Shown here in pieces: positions 23,231-34,134 of a DNA stretch of 64,000 nt (position 1 is its first letter; every line of letters begins with the position of its first letter). Origin of the DNA: Fistularia commersonii (Eukaryota; Chordata; Actinopteri; Syngnathiformes; Fistulariidae); NCBI GenBank assembly GCA_037954325.1, contig JBBMNZ010000035.1, positions 9,598,501 through 9,662,500 of the forward strand. Direction: 5' to 3'. A program made the position numbers and the translations under genes. Under the pieces are notes generated by a model, which made no database searches, was not told where the DNA came from, and worked only from the letters and a program-made list of their open reading frames with translations.

Positions 23231-25125
23231 GGTAATCTTAAAACAACTGTGTAAATATATTTTATAACTGAAAAATAGATAAAGAGACAATTAGATAAAT
23301 ATCACTACCAAAATTCAAAGTGTAATTCAGGATCGTAACCTCCAATAAAAAGATTCACATGTCCAAACTTGATCAACAAGTTAGTGCCTTTTTGAGGAAA
23401 TTGTGACTTTATTATTTAATCTTATGTAAAATAGAATCAGCACTGAAGTGCAACATGTGACATTGGTCTCGATTGGATTATAATCTTTACTGCTCAACAC
23501 TGTCCCCTCCCGATTCTTTTAGCTTGTGGTGCATTTTGCCAGTCTCCATAAACTTCCCGTCAAAATGAACGAAGAGTACAGACAAGATTACTGTTAAAAA
23601 GTTTTAAAATCCCAGGCCAGCCTCCTGTGTTTTGATCAGAGAAACTGTCGAAACCCCCCCTGCTGAGACTCTACAAGAAAAATACCAGTTTTTAGAAGAA
23701 AGTTTTAAGGACAGTGGTTCAGTTCGGGACGTTTTGCTTTTTACAAACAGAGGAAACCGCAGTGACACCTCCGAGGCAGATGAGAGCGCGCAGTGAAATG
23801 GGATGTCAGGTGTAGCAGCGGGATGACAATTCATTTACATTCAGAGGAAGGCATTTGCATGATACATGGCGAGCAATCAACAGTTAATTGTTCTGTCATC
23901 ATGTAATGAAGAGCAGCAGATGTCAGTTCAACATAGCATACAGGTACTAGAAAGAAAAGGAAGCCTTGTTACCCTGATGCTAATGGAATTCGTTCAGGGC
24001 ATCCAGAATAGTTAGCCAATGTGAGAGTTACAAATCAATTTACAGCTGAACTCTTAATCAAGAGCATGAATGGGGCCTGAAAGCATGGTTTGTCAATGTT
24101 TGATTTTTAATTTCATTAATATGCAAATCAAAGTGCTTTAACTGGACTGAAATAGAAATTCCGCCTCTCAGATTGTGAACCTTTTTTTTTTTACAGGACT
24201 TCTGGCTATATTTTCGATGAATGGCACATACTGAACAAAATCAAATTCTTTCGGAATTAATATACTTATTCACAGGTTCCTTGAATAGCTAATAATGCTA
24301 ATAATGTTAATAATGTTAAAAATGTTAACAATAATGTTAAGAGACTTTATAATACTTTTTGTTTTCTTAATATTTTGTACAGGTTATAGTACACGCGGTA
24401 TAAAAGAAAAGCATTTCTTTGCAATTTGCTAATTTACATACACTGGAATGCGAATTGGTGCAAACTCTTATTTTATTGGAGTTACCCATTGTTGCGTATT
24501 GGCGCTGAATGGATGTAGTTTTGTTCAAAAACAAAAAAAACGTGGGCGGGTATAAGTTAACCCAAGATACAGACCAGATCTGTCTGCTCGGCACAGCAGG
24601 TGACAGCATACAAAATAACAAAAACAAAACCAAACAGGAAAGAAGAAATGCTCTTTGCTGTAATTAATTGTATCAGCAAAACACAATATCGGCAAAAGAG
24701 ATGCGTCTCAAATGGTCTCGGTGGGTGAGATGCACACCCCAACGGGCATACCTTTCCAAATTGCTTTGCTTAAAGCTTTATTGCAGATGCAACTGTGTGT
24801 TCATTCTCTTGTATTTACATTCATTTAATTACCACAGAGTTATTGCAGTCTAGATATAAGGGCTAACAGGCTGCTGACACTGTTTGTAAAAAGAGAGAAT
24901 CGAGAGATGAAAGTGTACATAAGGCTGCAGCACCTGCGGTTTGGGCCTGAATGAAAGAATAACTTGTGATAGTGCAAGGCGCAGCCTAAAATGTGATTTT
25001 GAAATGCTTTGTGCTTCACCTTTTGTCAGGATGACAGTATAGATTCCTGGGCTCTGACTGCAAATATAATCTGTATTTTTGAGGCTAGTTAAATATCTAC
25101 TGTACTGTGGAGTTGAGAAAAAAAA
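23231..25125. other. Non-coding DNA upstream of the first coding exon
   Basis: Mostly unique-looking. The stretch 23860-24180 contains CATTAATATGCAAATCAAAG (24114-24133), which combines homeodomain-, POU- and TCF-type motifs. No gene recognised. Confidence 0.5.
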
Positions 25126-25177
<52 letters not shown>

Positions 25178-25178
25178 G

Positions 25179-25277
<99 letters not shown>
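25126..25277 (+). repeat. GATA tetranucleotide microsatellite
   Basis: About 38 units of GATA with a single GGTA variant, roughly 0.5 kb before the acceptor of the first coding exon. Confidence 0.95.
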
Positions 25278-25789
25278 TGTTATTTCTACTATTATTTCTT
25301 TCATTTACTACTTACTACTAGCTATTACCACTACTAGTGCTAACAATAGTCATAATAACAATAATGTTAATAAGCCTGTGCTCGCTATCAACGTCTCAGT
25401 TGGAGCAGGTGTGTTTTAATGGTGGCTAGTTAAATTGTTGCAGTTTGTGCTCCAGAGCATGACATCAGTGCTGATGCCCCCCAAAAATCAGCCAACCAAT
25501 AACCCACCACCCTGAAGATACTATTGATTTTAACATGACAGAAGTCAGGATGTTGCACAGAGATTCTCACTGATGGAATTATTTCCTTTTTTTGTGTTTT
25601 TTGTGTTTGCAGGTCAAGTCCAGCCACCTGACACTGTCTCCAGCTGACTCTCTCTCTTTCTCTGTCTTTTTCACTCTCTTTCTATTTTTTATCTCTATCC
25701 ATTTACATTCTCCTTTACCATCTCTCTCTCCTGGTCACTGTCTCTCTCTCTCTCTCTCTGTCCATCTCCCTGTCTCTCTGTTTCTGCAG
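25278..25789 (+). other. tenm3: Upstream intron end with long pyrimidine tract
   Basis: Ends in a CT-rich stretch from about 25640 to the TTTCTGCAG acceptor at 25789, including a CT microsatellite around 25740-25759. It is the polypyrimidine tract of the first coding exon. Confidence 0.7.
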
Positions 25790-25912
25790 CTGTAAAGCAG
25801 CATGCATTTATGTTTGCCGGCAGCACCAGCAGAAGCATTATGGAAGTGAAAGAGCGACGTCCATACTGCTCACTCACCAAGGGCCGCAAGGACAAGGAGG
25901 TACCGTACGCGG
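25790..25912 (+). CDS. tenm3: Teneurin-3, first coding exon (5' UTR part plus residues 1-24)
   Basis: Teneurins are large type II transmembrane cell-adhesion proteins that guide neuronal wiring and bind latrophilins. This exon starts the cytoplasmic N-terminus. A splice acceptor (TTTCTGCAG, ending 25789) follows a long pyrimidine-rich tract. The chosen start is ATG at 25840, giving MEVKERRPYCSLTKGRKDKE, very close to the teneurin-3 N-terminus as I know it (MDVKERRPYCSLTK). It has A at -3 and G at +4. Another in-frame ATG at 25810 would add MFAGSTRSI, but its context is poor (T at -3 and +4). The donor is GG|GTAAGA after 25912, leaving one base of codon 25. Coding begins at 25840; 25790-25839 is taken as 5' UTR. 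Teneurin-1, -2 and -4 start differently, so assignment to teneurin-3 is firm from the family pattern, although no database search was run. Confidence 0.93.
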
Positions 25913-26736
25913 GTAAGAATCTCTCTCCCCGCACACTAAAAAAAATAAAACAAAATAAAAAAGATAAAAATAACAACTGTAGTTTCTGAAGACGTTCCAG
26001 TTCCTTCAATAGCCAAGTAGTTCTTTTCCCTCTCATGTTACATTGAGTTGAGAATGTGATTGGTGTGAATGGTTTTAATTCCATGAAACCCATATAGGTT
26101 TCAAAAGATGACTACAGAAAAACACCAGGATGACACAAGCGCTGGATTAAATGTAACGTTTTTTTCCATATGAATTATAACAGCTACATATTCCAGCTTC
26201 TTTAATAATACCCAATCATTAGAGAAGCAGAAGGATAAATAACCCTTTATGAAATGCAAATTAGAATGACCATTAATATGTGAGGTTGACTGTTTGACAT
26301 GGTCATTCATTTTTCTTTTTTCTGATGAAAATGATCAAGAGCTCTTGATTATGAACATTCTGCTCACTATAAAAAACTTTTCCTTTGCATATATTTGATG
26401 TTAAGATACCAATGGAAATCTTTCAGGATAGTCATTCAGCACAGTTGTACATTTTCTCTGCCGGTACTCTGAATTTTGACAGCACATTACCTTTCTTCAA
26501 GTACAATAGAATATTATATTACAGCTTTTTTTAAAATACCTTTCACCTCAACTTTCTAATTAATGTGCATATTTATTAAATTAAATCAGGTATCCTAATC
26601 TGACCCAATCAATACCACATATATAGTCCTGTTTGTTCATTTGATACTTTTGACTACAGTATAAACTTGAAAAAACGGGGAAAATGGTAATACTTGATGT
26701 GATTCAAAATGAATTTCAATATTGTTGCCAGTAGAA

Positions 26737-26784
<48 letters not shown>

Positions 26785-27236
26785 TTTTCTGCTTTTTAAT
26801 CTAATTATTTCTGTTGTTTCAATCGCAGCACACTTCACAACCCCTTACTGTTTAGAACACATTAATAAAAGGTCACAGGAAAAGATATGCTTGCAAGACA
26901 GCCATAAGGCCTACATGTATAGGGTTCATAAAAAGGTCTTAAAAACCTTTAAAAAAAAAAAAAAAAAAAAAAGCGGTTTCTATTGTTTCTTTGGTGAGGA
27001 TGACTACATGTTCCTCAAGAGATTAGCTCAAAAACACTGGTTGTATGTAATGGATGCACAGCGCCATTTTCTCTCTTCAGGTGGTTTAAGATATTAATAA
27101 CCTCTTCCATTAATCCATCAGCATCCACTTCTCCCGCATCGACATCTCCTTACATTCTACTTATCCGGCTTCCACTGACGCAGGCGGTGTGTATGACTTA
27201 GTGTGTGTTTTGGCCATGTGTGTCCATATGCTCCAG
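25913..27236 (+). other. tenm3: tenm3 intron between coding exons 1 and 2
   Basis: Intron of 1,324 bases with GTAAGA donor and CTCCAG acceptor. It holds an AT dinucleotide run (26740-26785) and a poly-A run (26951-26972). No open frame in it resembles a gene; the rest is AT-rich unique-looking sequence. Confidence 0.9.
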
Positions 27237-27357
27237 GTTCATCTGGGGACAGTGAAGACTGTGTTATCGGCTCCCACGGACTCCGGGTCCCCACTCAGAA
27301 GTCGTACTCATCCAGTGAAACACTCAAGGCCTTTGACCAGCATCAAGACCAAACGCG
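27237..27357 (+). CDS. tenm3: Teneurin-3, second coding exon (residues 25-65)
   Basis: This exon continues the teneurin cytoplasmic domain in phase. The acceptor is CTCCAG ending at 27236, and the first two bases complete a glycine codon. The peptide includes SSGDSEDC, then the hallmark VPTQKSYSSSETLKAFD, shared by teneurins 2 and 3. The serine-rich stretch suggests phosphorylation sites (inference). The donor is CG|GTCAGT after 27357, a less common but valid form, leaving two bases of an arginine codon. Compared with the mammalian teneurin-3 sequence that I recall, the exon is about nine codons longer: VIGSHGL (27263-27283) sits between the acidic SSxDSEDC motif and RVPTQK, and there are two extra residues near QHQDQT. 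The reading frame is open throughout. Confidence 0.93.
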
Positions 27358-28315
27358 GTCAGTGCAGGGTTTCCATTATTATAGTACATGGATAAAAGAG
27401 ACACTGCATATTTATGGACCCAAATATTTATCAATGCAATAAAACACAGATAATAGTTGAAGTAATGTTGGCAAACAAAATCAATACAAACATTGGTTAC
27501 CAATATTTAATTGAATGTGTTTGTTTTTTGTTTCTGATTTGTAACATATGTATTAGCCTTATACATGTGTATATCATGGGCTAAATCATTCATCAATTCC
27601 AGTTTTATTGAATAATTTTCAACAACGTTTTGTCATTCCAATGCAATTTGAGGGTTTGAAAAATAATGAGTCTAACTTTTTTTTTAATCTTAAATATACA
27701 TGTGTTTCTCGGAACACATACAGACAATATGTTTTACAGCCTCCATTACTAAAGCTGTAACATTGGACCATCAGAGACAAGACATTTTCTTCAAATGTAA
27801 ACATGAGGTCCCTTTGCAAAGATGATTATTGCACCAGCTAACAATAAGGCCGGTGATGTAAAAACTGATAATTTTTCTGATAAAAAAGGTTTTTGAAAAG
27901 TACACAAAGATTTTTGATAATGACTTATGTAAAAAATGTAAATGTATGCTGTTAAAGAACTAGATATTGATTTTTATTCTCCTAGAAAACAATGTTGATT
28001 TATTGAAAACACTTTATCAACTTTTCACCCTCATTTATTTTGAATTTCATAATTCTTTCCTGTGTGACAGACCTGCAGGTTATTTGCGTGTTCTCTCAAT
28101 CTGCAGGGATCGAGTGTCTTGTCACGGTAGCTAACGTAGGATTGGAGGGGGCTTAATGAAGGGTCATTTCCAGGTCCTGCCTTCTGTGCTCCCGTGTTGT
28201 ACTTCAAAACCAACACACAAAGCGAATGCGAAGGATGAATCAACCACGAGGCGCTTTCACCACACTTATCCTGAAGGATTATATACTTCATCGACATTGT
28301 CCTTGTTATCGACAG
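27358..28315 (+). other. tenm3: tenm3 intron between coding exons 2 and 3
   Basis: Intron of 958 bases with GTCAGT donor and CGACAG acceptor. I see no repeat or gene-like content in it. Confidence 0.88.
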
Positions 28316-28386
28316 ATTATTGTACGGGACGACCAAGGGACCCAAGGACATGGTTCACCGCGAACAGGATGATTATAGCCGACAAG
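28316..28386 (+). CDS. tenm3: Teneurin-3, third coding exon (residues 65-89)
   Basis: A short 71-base exon. The acceptor is ATCGACAG ending at 28315; its first base completes the arginine codon begun in exon 2. It encodes LLYGTTKGPKDMVHREQDDY followed by SRQ and the first base of a glycine codon. This lines up with the teneurin-3 segment LLYGNRVKDLVHREADEF, including the conserved VHRE core. The donor is AG|GTGAGA after 28386. The phase works on both sides (1+69+1 bases), which strongly supports both splice sites. It would be easy to miss by ORF scanning alone because it is so short and lies in an AT-rich region. Confidence 0.92.
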
Positions 28387-31046
28387 GTGAGAGTCCACTC
28401 GCATATATGCACAAACACACAATGCACGAGTGTCGCGTAGGCAGCCTCTCCACCAGCTGCTGGAAATATCATCCTCATCGCCTCCCCACTGCTTTATTAA
28501 CTGCACTATTATCACTTGATGTTTGAGTGTAAACAGCAGAGCTTTTAATTATCTGTTTATTTATTACAGGTTATTAAACCTTAATGTGCACAAATAAACA
28601 TAAGATGTCTCCTTTTTTTTTCTTTCCTTTTATAAATATAATAAAATAAATTGGGAGTAATAATTCAATATAAAGTAATATAAAAAATAAAGAACAAGGA
28701 GTTAAGAGTGACTCAGCTGAATCCCCACTCAAGATACAACCTACATATTTTGATGAATATTCAGTTGGAGAAAATGCAAGATGCGTAAAAACCGAAATTA
28801 TAATAGAAATAAAAATATACATATTTCCGTACAAAAAGTTTAAAATGTCTTTTTAAGGTGTTTGTCTAACAATTAGCTGTAAAATGCATCAATCTGATCC
28901 ATGGTAGTACTGACTGATGAGTTGTTAACTTGACACCATTGTAATTTAAAAACATTTTAAGTTATAGCAAGGAATGATGGTTAAAAACTGTCAGCTGTAA
29001 ATAGAAGTTGACGGCATGCAATATGAAATATTTTAATCAGTAACTAACAAAGCTTGTTTTCCTTCTTCTATTTTCATTCAACACAGAAAAATCTACGGCT
29101 TTAACAAAACTCCAATTGGTTTATCTTTATGATTTGATATGATTTATGCAGTGGATTATAATCTTCCAGATGTGCGGAATGAGCTGGGATTGAACAGATG
29201 GCGATATCTGAAGTGACCGCTTATGCTAGAGGTCACTGGACACCATAATAGACTTAAAAGGAATCTGATGGCTGTCACTACCTGTCAAGAGAGGCAGCAA
29301 TGAACAACACATCTAAAGTCTAAATTCAGTCACTGGATTGAACCAAAGGCCTGTAGACTTTGCCATTAGTTACACATTGGCACATCTCGCATTGACAATG
29401 CAGCGGCGTGTCGGTTATTCAATCATTCCAAGAAACAAAAAGAAACCCTCTAAATGCTATGTAAGCAAATGCATCACAACAATAATACAACAACACATTG
29501 TAAATTATGTCAATAATGTCAGTAACAGGCCTACAAAGGAAACTACAATGGAAATCTTGACCTTACATATCGTTTTAATCAAATGGTCTTAACTGGAATT
29601 TAAATATTTAAATGAGTGTTTTACCAGCTAGTTTTCTATGACATCATAAAGTTAGTCCAATTTCCCCTCAATCAGGTTCAAATGGAAATAAATCACTTAT
29701 TAAACGTCTTGGACAATCACTCCTCATGAGTAAAAACGAAAATGATCACTTTTTCGGACGGGGATTCAGGATAAATTTCAGTTTGTGTTTCCCAGGCGGA
29801 AAAATAACCAGTTTGTGAAGCTTTATCCCGCAGAGTAAAGTTGAGCTCTTCTTTTTGTTTTGTCCTTTATGGTGATTTATGGTGCAGCCGCTTTGTCAAA
29901 CTACACAAAAGGAGCACAAAAACATAATAAAAAACGCTGAGGATATTCAGCAATAAAAGTCTGCCCAGCACGCAGATGGTTGATTTATCGTTTCATTGAA
30001 TCCCTCTGTTTGCCGTCAAGGCCGCCATGATAGCAGCGCACCGTGAACAGAGAGACACAGACCTCGAGAAATATGATTTTACCATGATAGTTGATGATTG
30101 CTCGCCGGCACCAATTAACAATGCTGGTTTTTGAGGAGAGAAGAAGTCATAATGGCCAATCATCTTATCACCTTTGCTTTTTGCCACTGCTCTAATTGGA
30201 GCTCATTTAAAAATCAATACAACTTTTAATTGAACAGCATCACCCGTTATCTCGTGTTGTGCCATTAAATTACAGAAAGCTTTTGTGATTTCGCTTTTCA
30301 TTTCTGTGTTTCTCTGATTAAAGGTGAAGAGGATTTTTTTTTTTTCTAGATATAGCGTGCACCTCCTTTTTATTTATATTTTAGAAGATTATCTCTCGAT
30401 TTGAACAGCTTGATACTCTTGATGACTCATGAAAATTAATGAATGGCAAAATACTCTGAATATATAATCCACTCAGGTTTGTGTGGGTTTAAATATGCAG
30501 AAAGCAATTTCTTCACCCCTCCTTAAACAGCCATTACTAAATGTATTCGATTTTGGTTCCTCATGAAACTCTGATGAGTGAGGTCATTGAATAAAAGGCG
30601 TTTTATTGAATAAACTTTATAAAATAAAGTTTTTTTGTGTGTTTTTTCCTCACATGAAACATCTACAGTAATCATTATTTTTTTACAACCACTCTGTAAA
30701 TATGCTGGCAGCTCTTAATGAACGTGACATTATTAACATCAGCATGTCTATATCTACACTCATTTTTTTATCACTCACAATTAGCAAATAGGAATTCATT
30801 TTGTGTAGCAGAATAAGACATGAAAATATAGATGCATGAATTACTGTAAGTGTAATTATGGTCTAGTTAAGACATTTTTTTTTGGATTTATTGCTCATCA
30901 AACTGGATAAATGATCCATTCTGCCGGCGATGATGATCAAATAAGATCAGTTGATTACCCATTAATTATATGTGGATCCTAAGTATGGTGCTTTAAACAC
31001 ATCTTGAGCTTTGTCTCAGAAATAAAAGAAAAAAAAATATCATCAT

Positions 31047-31086
31047 GATATGATATGATATGATATGATATGATATGATATGATAT
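31047..31086 (+). repeat. GATAT pentanucleotide microsatellite
   Basis: Eight near-perfect tandem GATAT units inside the third tenm3 intron. Confidence 0.93.
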
Positions 31087-31627
31087 TTTTTATCATCCAT
31101 CAACTCAACCAAGCTCATCCAACCATTCACCCTCCATCCTTCTGTCTGTTCATAAATCCATTCCAGCTACTTCTTTATCCATCAATTCTACATCCATCCA
31201 TGTATCACTATTATCCCCCGACCAACCATCATGTGAGGAGAAAAACAAATCTCCTTAAAATGGATTTTTTTATTCATCTCAAATGCTGGACGAACACAAA
31301 TTATGGTTTGTGCTAATGTTAAGACTTAGGGTTTAACAAAACAATAGACATCCTATCATGAGTTTTGCCACCTATACAGTCCCTAATGAAGATTAGGATC
31401 AAATATCTAATCCCCGATGTGCTTCTTCTCTAGTAAGGAGTAAATTGGATTAAGCAGATTTTGCCAATAATGAATCACATATAATGATATAATTTTATTC
31501 TTATTATTAACAGGGGAGCTTTTCACTATTCACATTATTCTACTACTACTAATAATGATAATAATAATATTAACAATAATAATACATAATAATACATAAT
31601 AAAATACAAATAACAATTCTTTGTGTT

Positions 31628-33660
31628 CTCTTCCTTTCGGCTTTTCCATTTAGGGGTTACCACAGTGAAACAACCTTCTCCATCTAACCCTATTTTCTGT
31701 ATCCTCCTCTCTCACACCAACTACCTTCATATCCTCTCTCACTACGTCTGTAAATCTTCTCTTTGGTCTTCCTCCAGACCTCCTGCCTGGCAGCTCCGTA
31801 TACCAATACTTTCACCAGCCCTCCTCTGGACATGATCGAATCATCTTAGTCTGGCTTCTCTGACCTTCTCTCCAAAACATCTAACATGTGCTGTCGCTCT
31901 GATGGAGTCATCCCTGATCCTATCCATCCTGGTCACTCCCCAAGAGAACCTCAACATCTTCATCTCTAGGATCTTTCAAGCATACTGCATACTGCATACT
32001 CTTCAATGCCTTCCTCACTTCACTTTTACTAATCTCTGCTACTTGATGGTCTAGTCACCTCTTCTACCCTTGCCTCTCTTTCATTTTCCTCATTCATCAG
32101 CTCTTCAAAGTACTCTTTCCATCTTCCCATCATTCTTCAAGCATCTGTCAATACCTTTCTCTCACTATACTTAATCACCCAGACCTGCTGTACATCCATT
32201 CAATCTCTCTATTTTGCCTACGTGTATAGATTATTCTCTCCCTCCATGCTGTCCAACCGAGCATACAAGTCATCCTACGCCCTTTGTTTCCCTTTATTAC
32301 CGCCATGCTGCATCTCCCTGTACTCCTGTCTGTTCTCTTCAGTCCCCTCAGTGCTCCATTTCTTCTAACTGCTTTCTCTGTTTATACTCCTTCACTTCCT
32401 CATTCCAACACAAAGTCTCCTAATCTACTTTCCTTCCAGATGACACACCAAGTACTCTCCTACCCGTCTCCCTGATCACATTAGCTGTTGTTGTCTAGTC
32501 ATCTGGAAGCTCTCAGTGACAGACCATGCAACACGCCTTCCTTTACAGCTTCAACCACTTTGTCCTCTCCTCTGCCTTTGTCCTCTTATTCTTCCTTGTC
32601 ACCAGTCATTGTACAAACCAGCATCCTATGCTGCCTGACTACACTCTCACTTACCACTACTTTGCAGTCGCTGATCTCCCTCGGATTACCTCGTCTATAA
32701 AACATGTAGTCTACCTGCGTGCTCCAACCTCCGCTCGTACCCCATGTTTCTGTATTTTTTGGAAAAAAAATATTTGCTACAGCTATTTTCATCCTTTTTG
32801 CAAAGTCTACGACCATCTGTCCCTCTGTCCATCAGTTCTTCATACCCTCGATTGCCTGCACCAACGTGTCCATTTAAGTCTGCACCAATTACAACCCTCT
32901 CATCACTGGGGATATTCTGCATCACTTCATCTAACTCATTCCAGAACGTCTTCTCCTTTACGTCACATCCCACCTTGTTAGTGGCATAGCCACTAACAAC
33001 ATTGAGCATCACACCTTCGATTTCAAATTTCAGACTCATAAGTATATCTGACATTCTTTTCACGTCCAGAACATTCCTCACAAACTCCGCCTTCTATCTA
33101 ACTCCTACTCCATTTCTCATCCTATCGGTGCCATGATAGTATAACTTAAAAATTTGCCTTACTACTACTAGCATTACTACATTTCGATTTGGTCTCCTGG
33201 ACACACAGTATATCCACCTTCTTTCTCTGCATCATGTCAACCAACTCTTTTCCTTTTCCTGTCATCATCCCAATAGTCAGAGTTCCTGCTCTAAGTCCCG
33301 AACTCTTGCCTTTCCTCTTTTGCCTCTGCTTCCAAACACACCTTCCTCCTGTCTTTCTTTTACCCACAATTGTCCAATTTTCACCCTGTGGTACCCTGTG
33401 GGTTTATCGGTACCCTGTGGGTTTATCGGTACTGTAGGTTGTTAACCCGGGTCTCAAGTGATCTGGTATGAGATTCTTAGGTTTGATTCACATATTTGCT
33501 TTGGGCACAAGTTTTACACCAAATGCCCTTCCAGACATAACCCTCTGCATTTATCTGGGCTTGAGACTTGATCAGGGACATCCTGGCCGATGCCCCCCGG
33601 AGGTTACATTATTAATTGTTCATAACCCTGAGTTGCATTTCAGTCCAAACCACATCCTTT
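31628..33660 (-). mobile_element. RTE-like LINE, copy B, antisense, reverse transcriptase core deleted
   Basis: Read on the minus strand, the element starts near 33660 with a leader also seen in related fish elements (GGGTTAACAACCTACAGTACC region). It then shows the start of the endonuclease (GTLTIGMMTGKGKELVDMMQ, then DILCVQETK) near 33300-33200. The rest of the endonuclease follows (VIGADLNGHVGAGNRG near 32880) and a linker down to about 31990. The C-terminal segment and 3' end follow (31978-31628, ending in AAAAGCCGAAAGGAAG). The core that carries FADD in copies A and C is absent between about 31998 and 31978. Stops and frameshifts are present. It lies in the third tenm3 intron, opposite to the gene. 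Confidence 0.87.
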
Positions 33661-33846
33661 CCTAATTTTCCCAAATGTTTAGGATGGCAGTGAATAATGT
33701 AATAATTGCTAAGATCTTTTTTTTTTTTTTTTGTGGTTATAAATATCATATTACTAATTACTTACTTATTCTACTTTCGAAGCCCGACATCATTTGTAGA
33801 AATTTAATGTGAAATATGTAGTTTACAAAGGAAATATCTTTTCCAG

Positions 33847-34134
33847 GTCAGAACTTCAGTCTTCGCCAGCTGGGGATCTGTGAGCCGCCGTCCCGTCGCG
33901 GCCTTGCCTTCTGCTCCGAAATGGGGATCCCCCACCGCGGCTTCTCTGTTGCAGCGGCCCAGGACTTGGACGTTGACAGTCAGGCTGTGATGTCACCGGA
34001 GCGTGCCATGCGTCTGTGGGGCCGCGGGGGTCTGGGGAAGTCATCAGGGAGGAGTTCCTGTCTGTCCAGCCGTTCCAACTCCGTGCTGACGCTCACCGAC
34101 ACCGAGCACGAGAACAAGTCGGACAGCGACAATG
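33847..34134 (+). CDS. tenm3: Teneurin-3, fourth coding exon (residues 89-184)
   Basis: The largest coding exon here, 288 bases, markedly richer in G+C and CpG than its surroundings. The acceptor is TTTTCCAG ending at 33846 and the donor is TG|GTAGGA after 34134. It encodes QNFSLRQLGICEPPSRRG, then LAFCSEMGIPHRGFS, AVMSPERAMRLWGRG, SGRSSCLSSRSNS and TLTDTEHENKSDSDN. All are conserved in the teneurin cytoplasmic domain, and the RRGLAFC block is specific to teneurin-3. The exon ends with the first base of a glycine or similar codon. The following part (proline-rich stretch, furin-independent transmembrane helix, EGF repeats, NHL and YD domains) is not in this window. No stop codon or frameshift interrupts the four joined exons. 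Confidence 0.95.

Larger units (their letters stand above)
28387..33846 (+). other. tenm3: tenm3 intron between coding exons 3 and 4
   Basis: Intron of 5,460 bases with GTGAGA donor and TTCCAG acceptor. Its first 2.6 kb are AT-rich unique-looking DNA, including a stretch around 29940-30480 that could be a conserved regulatory element. Then come a GATAT microsatellite (31047-31086) and an antisense RTE-like LINE (31628-33660) ending less than 200 bases before exon 4. A T-run (about 33718-33732) lies between the LINE and the acceptor. Confidence 0.88.

Noticed and set aside
25126..25277. Regular repeats that might look like a CRISPR array
   Set aside because: Units of 4 bases without spacers; a GATA microsatellite in a vertebrate genome.
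33856..34044. Minus-strand open frame over the fourth tenm3 exon
   Set aside because: It is a shadow of the GC-rich conserved coding exon on the plus strand.
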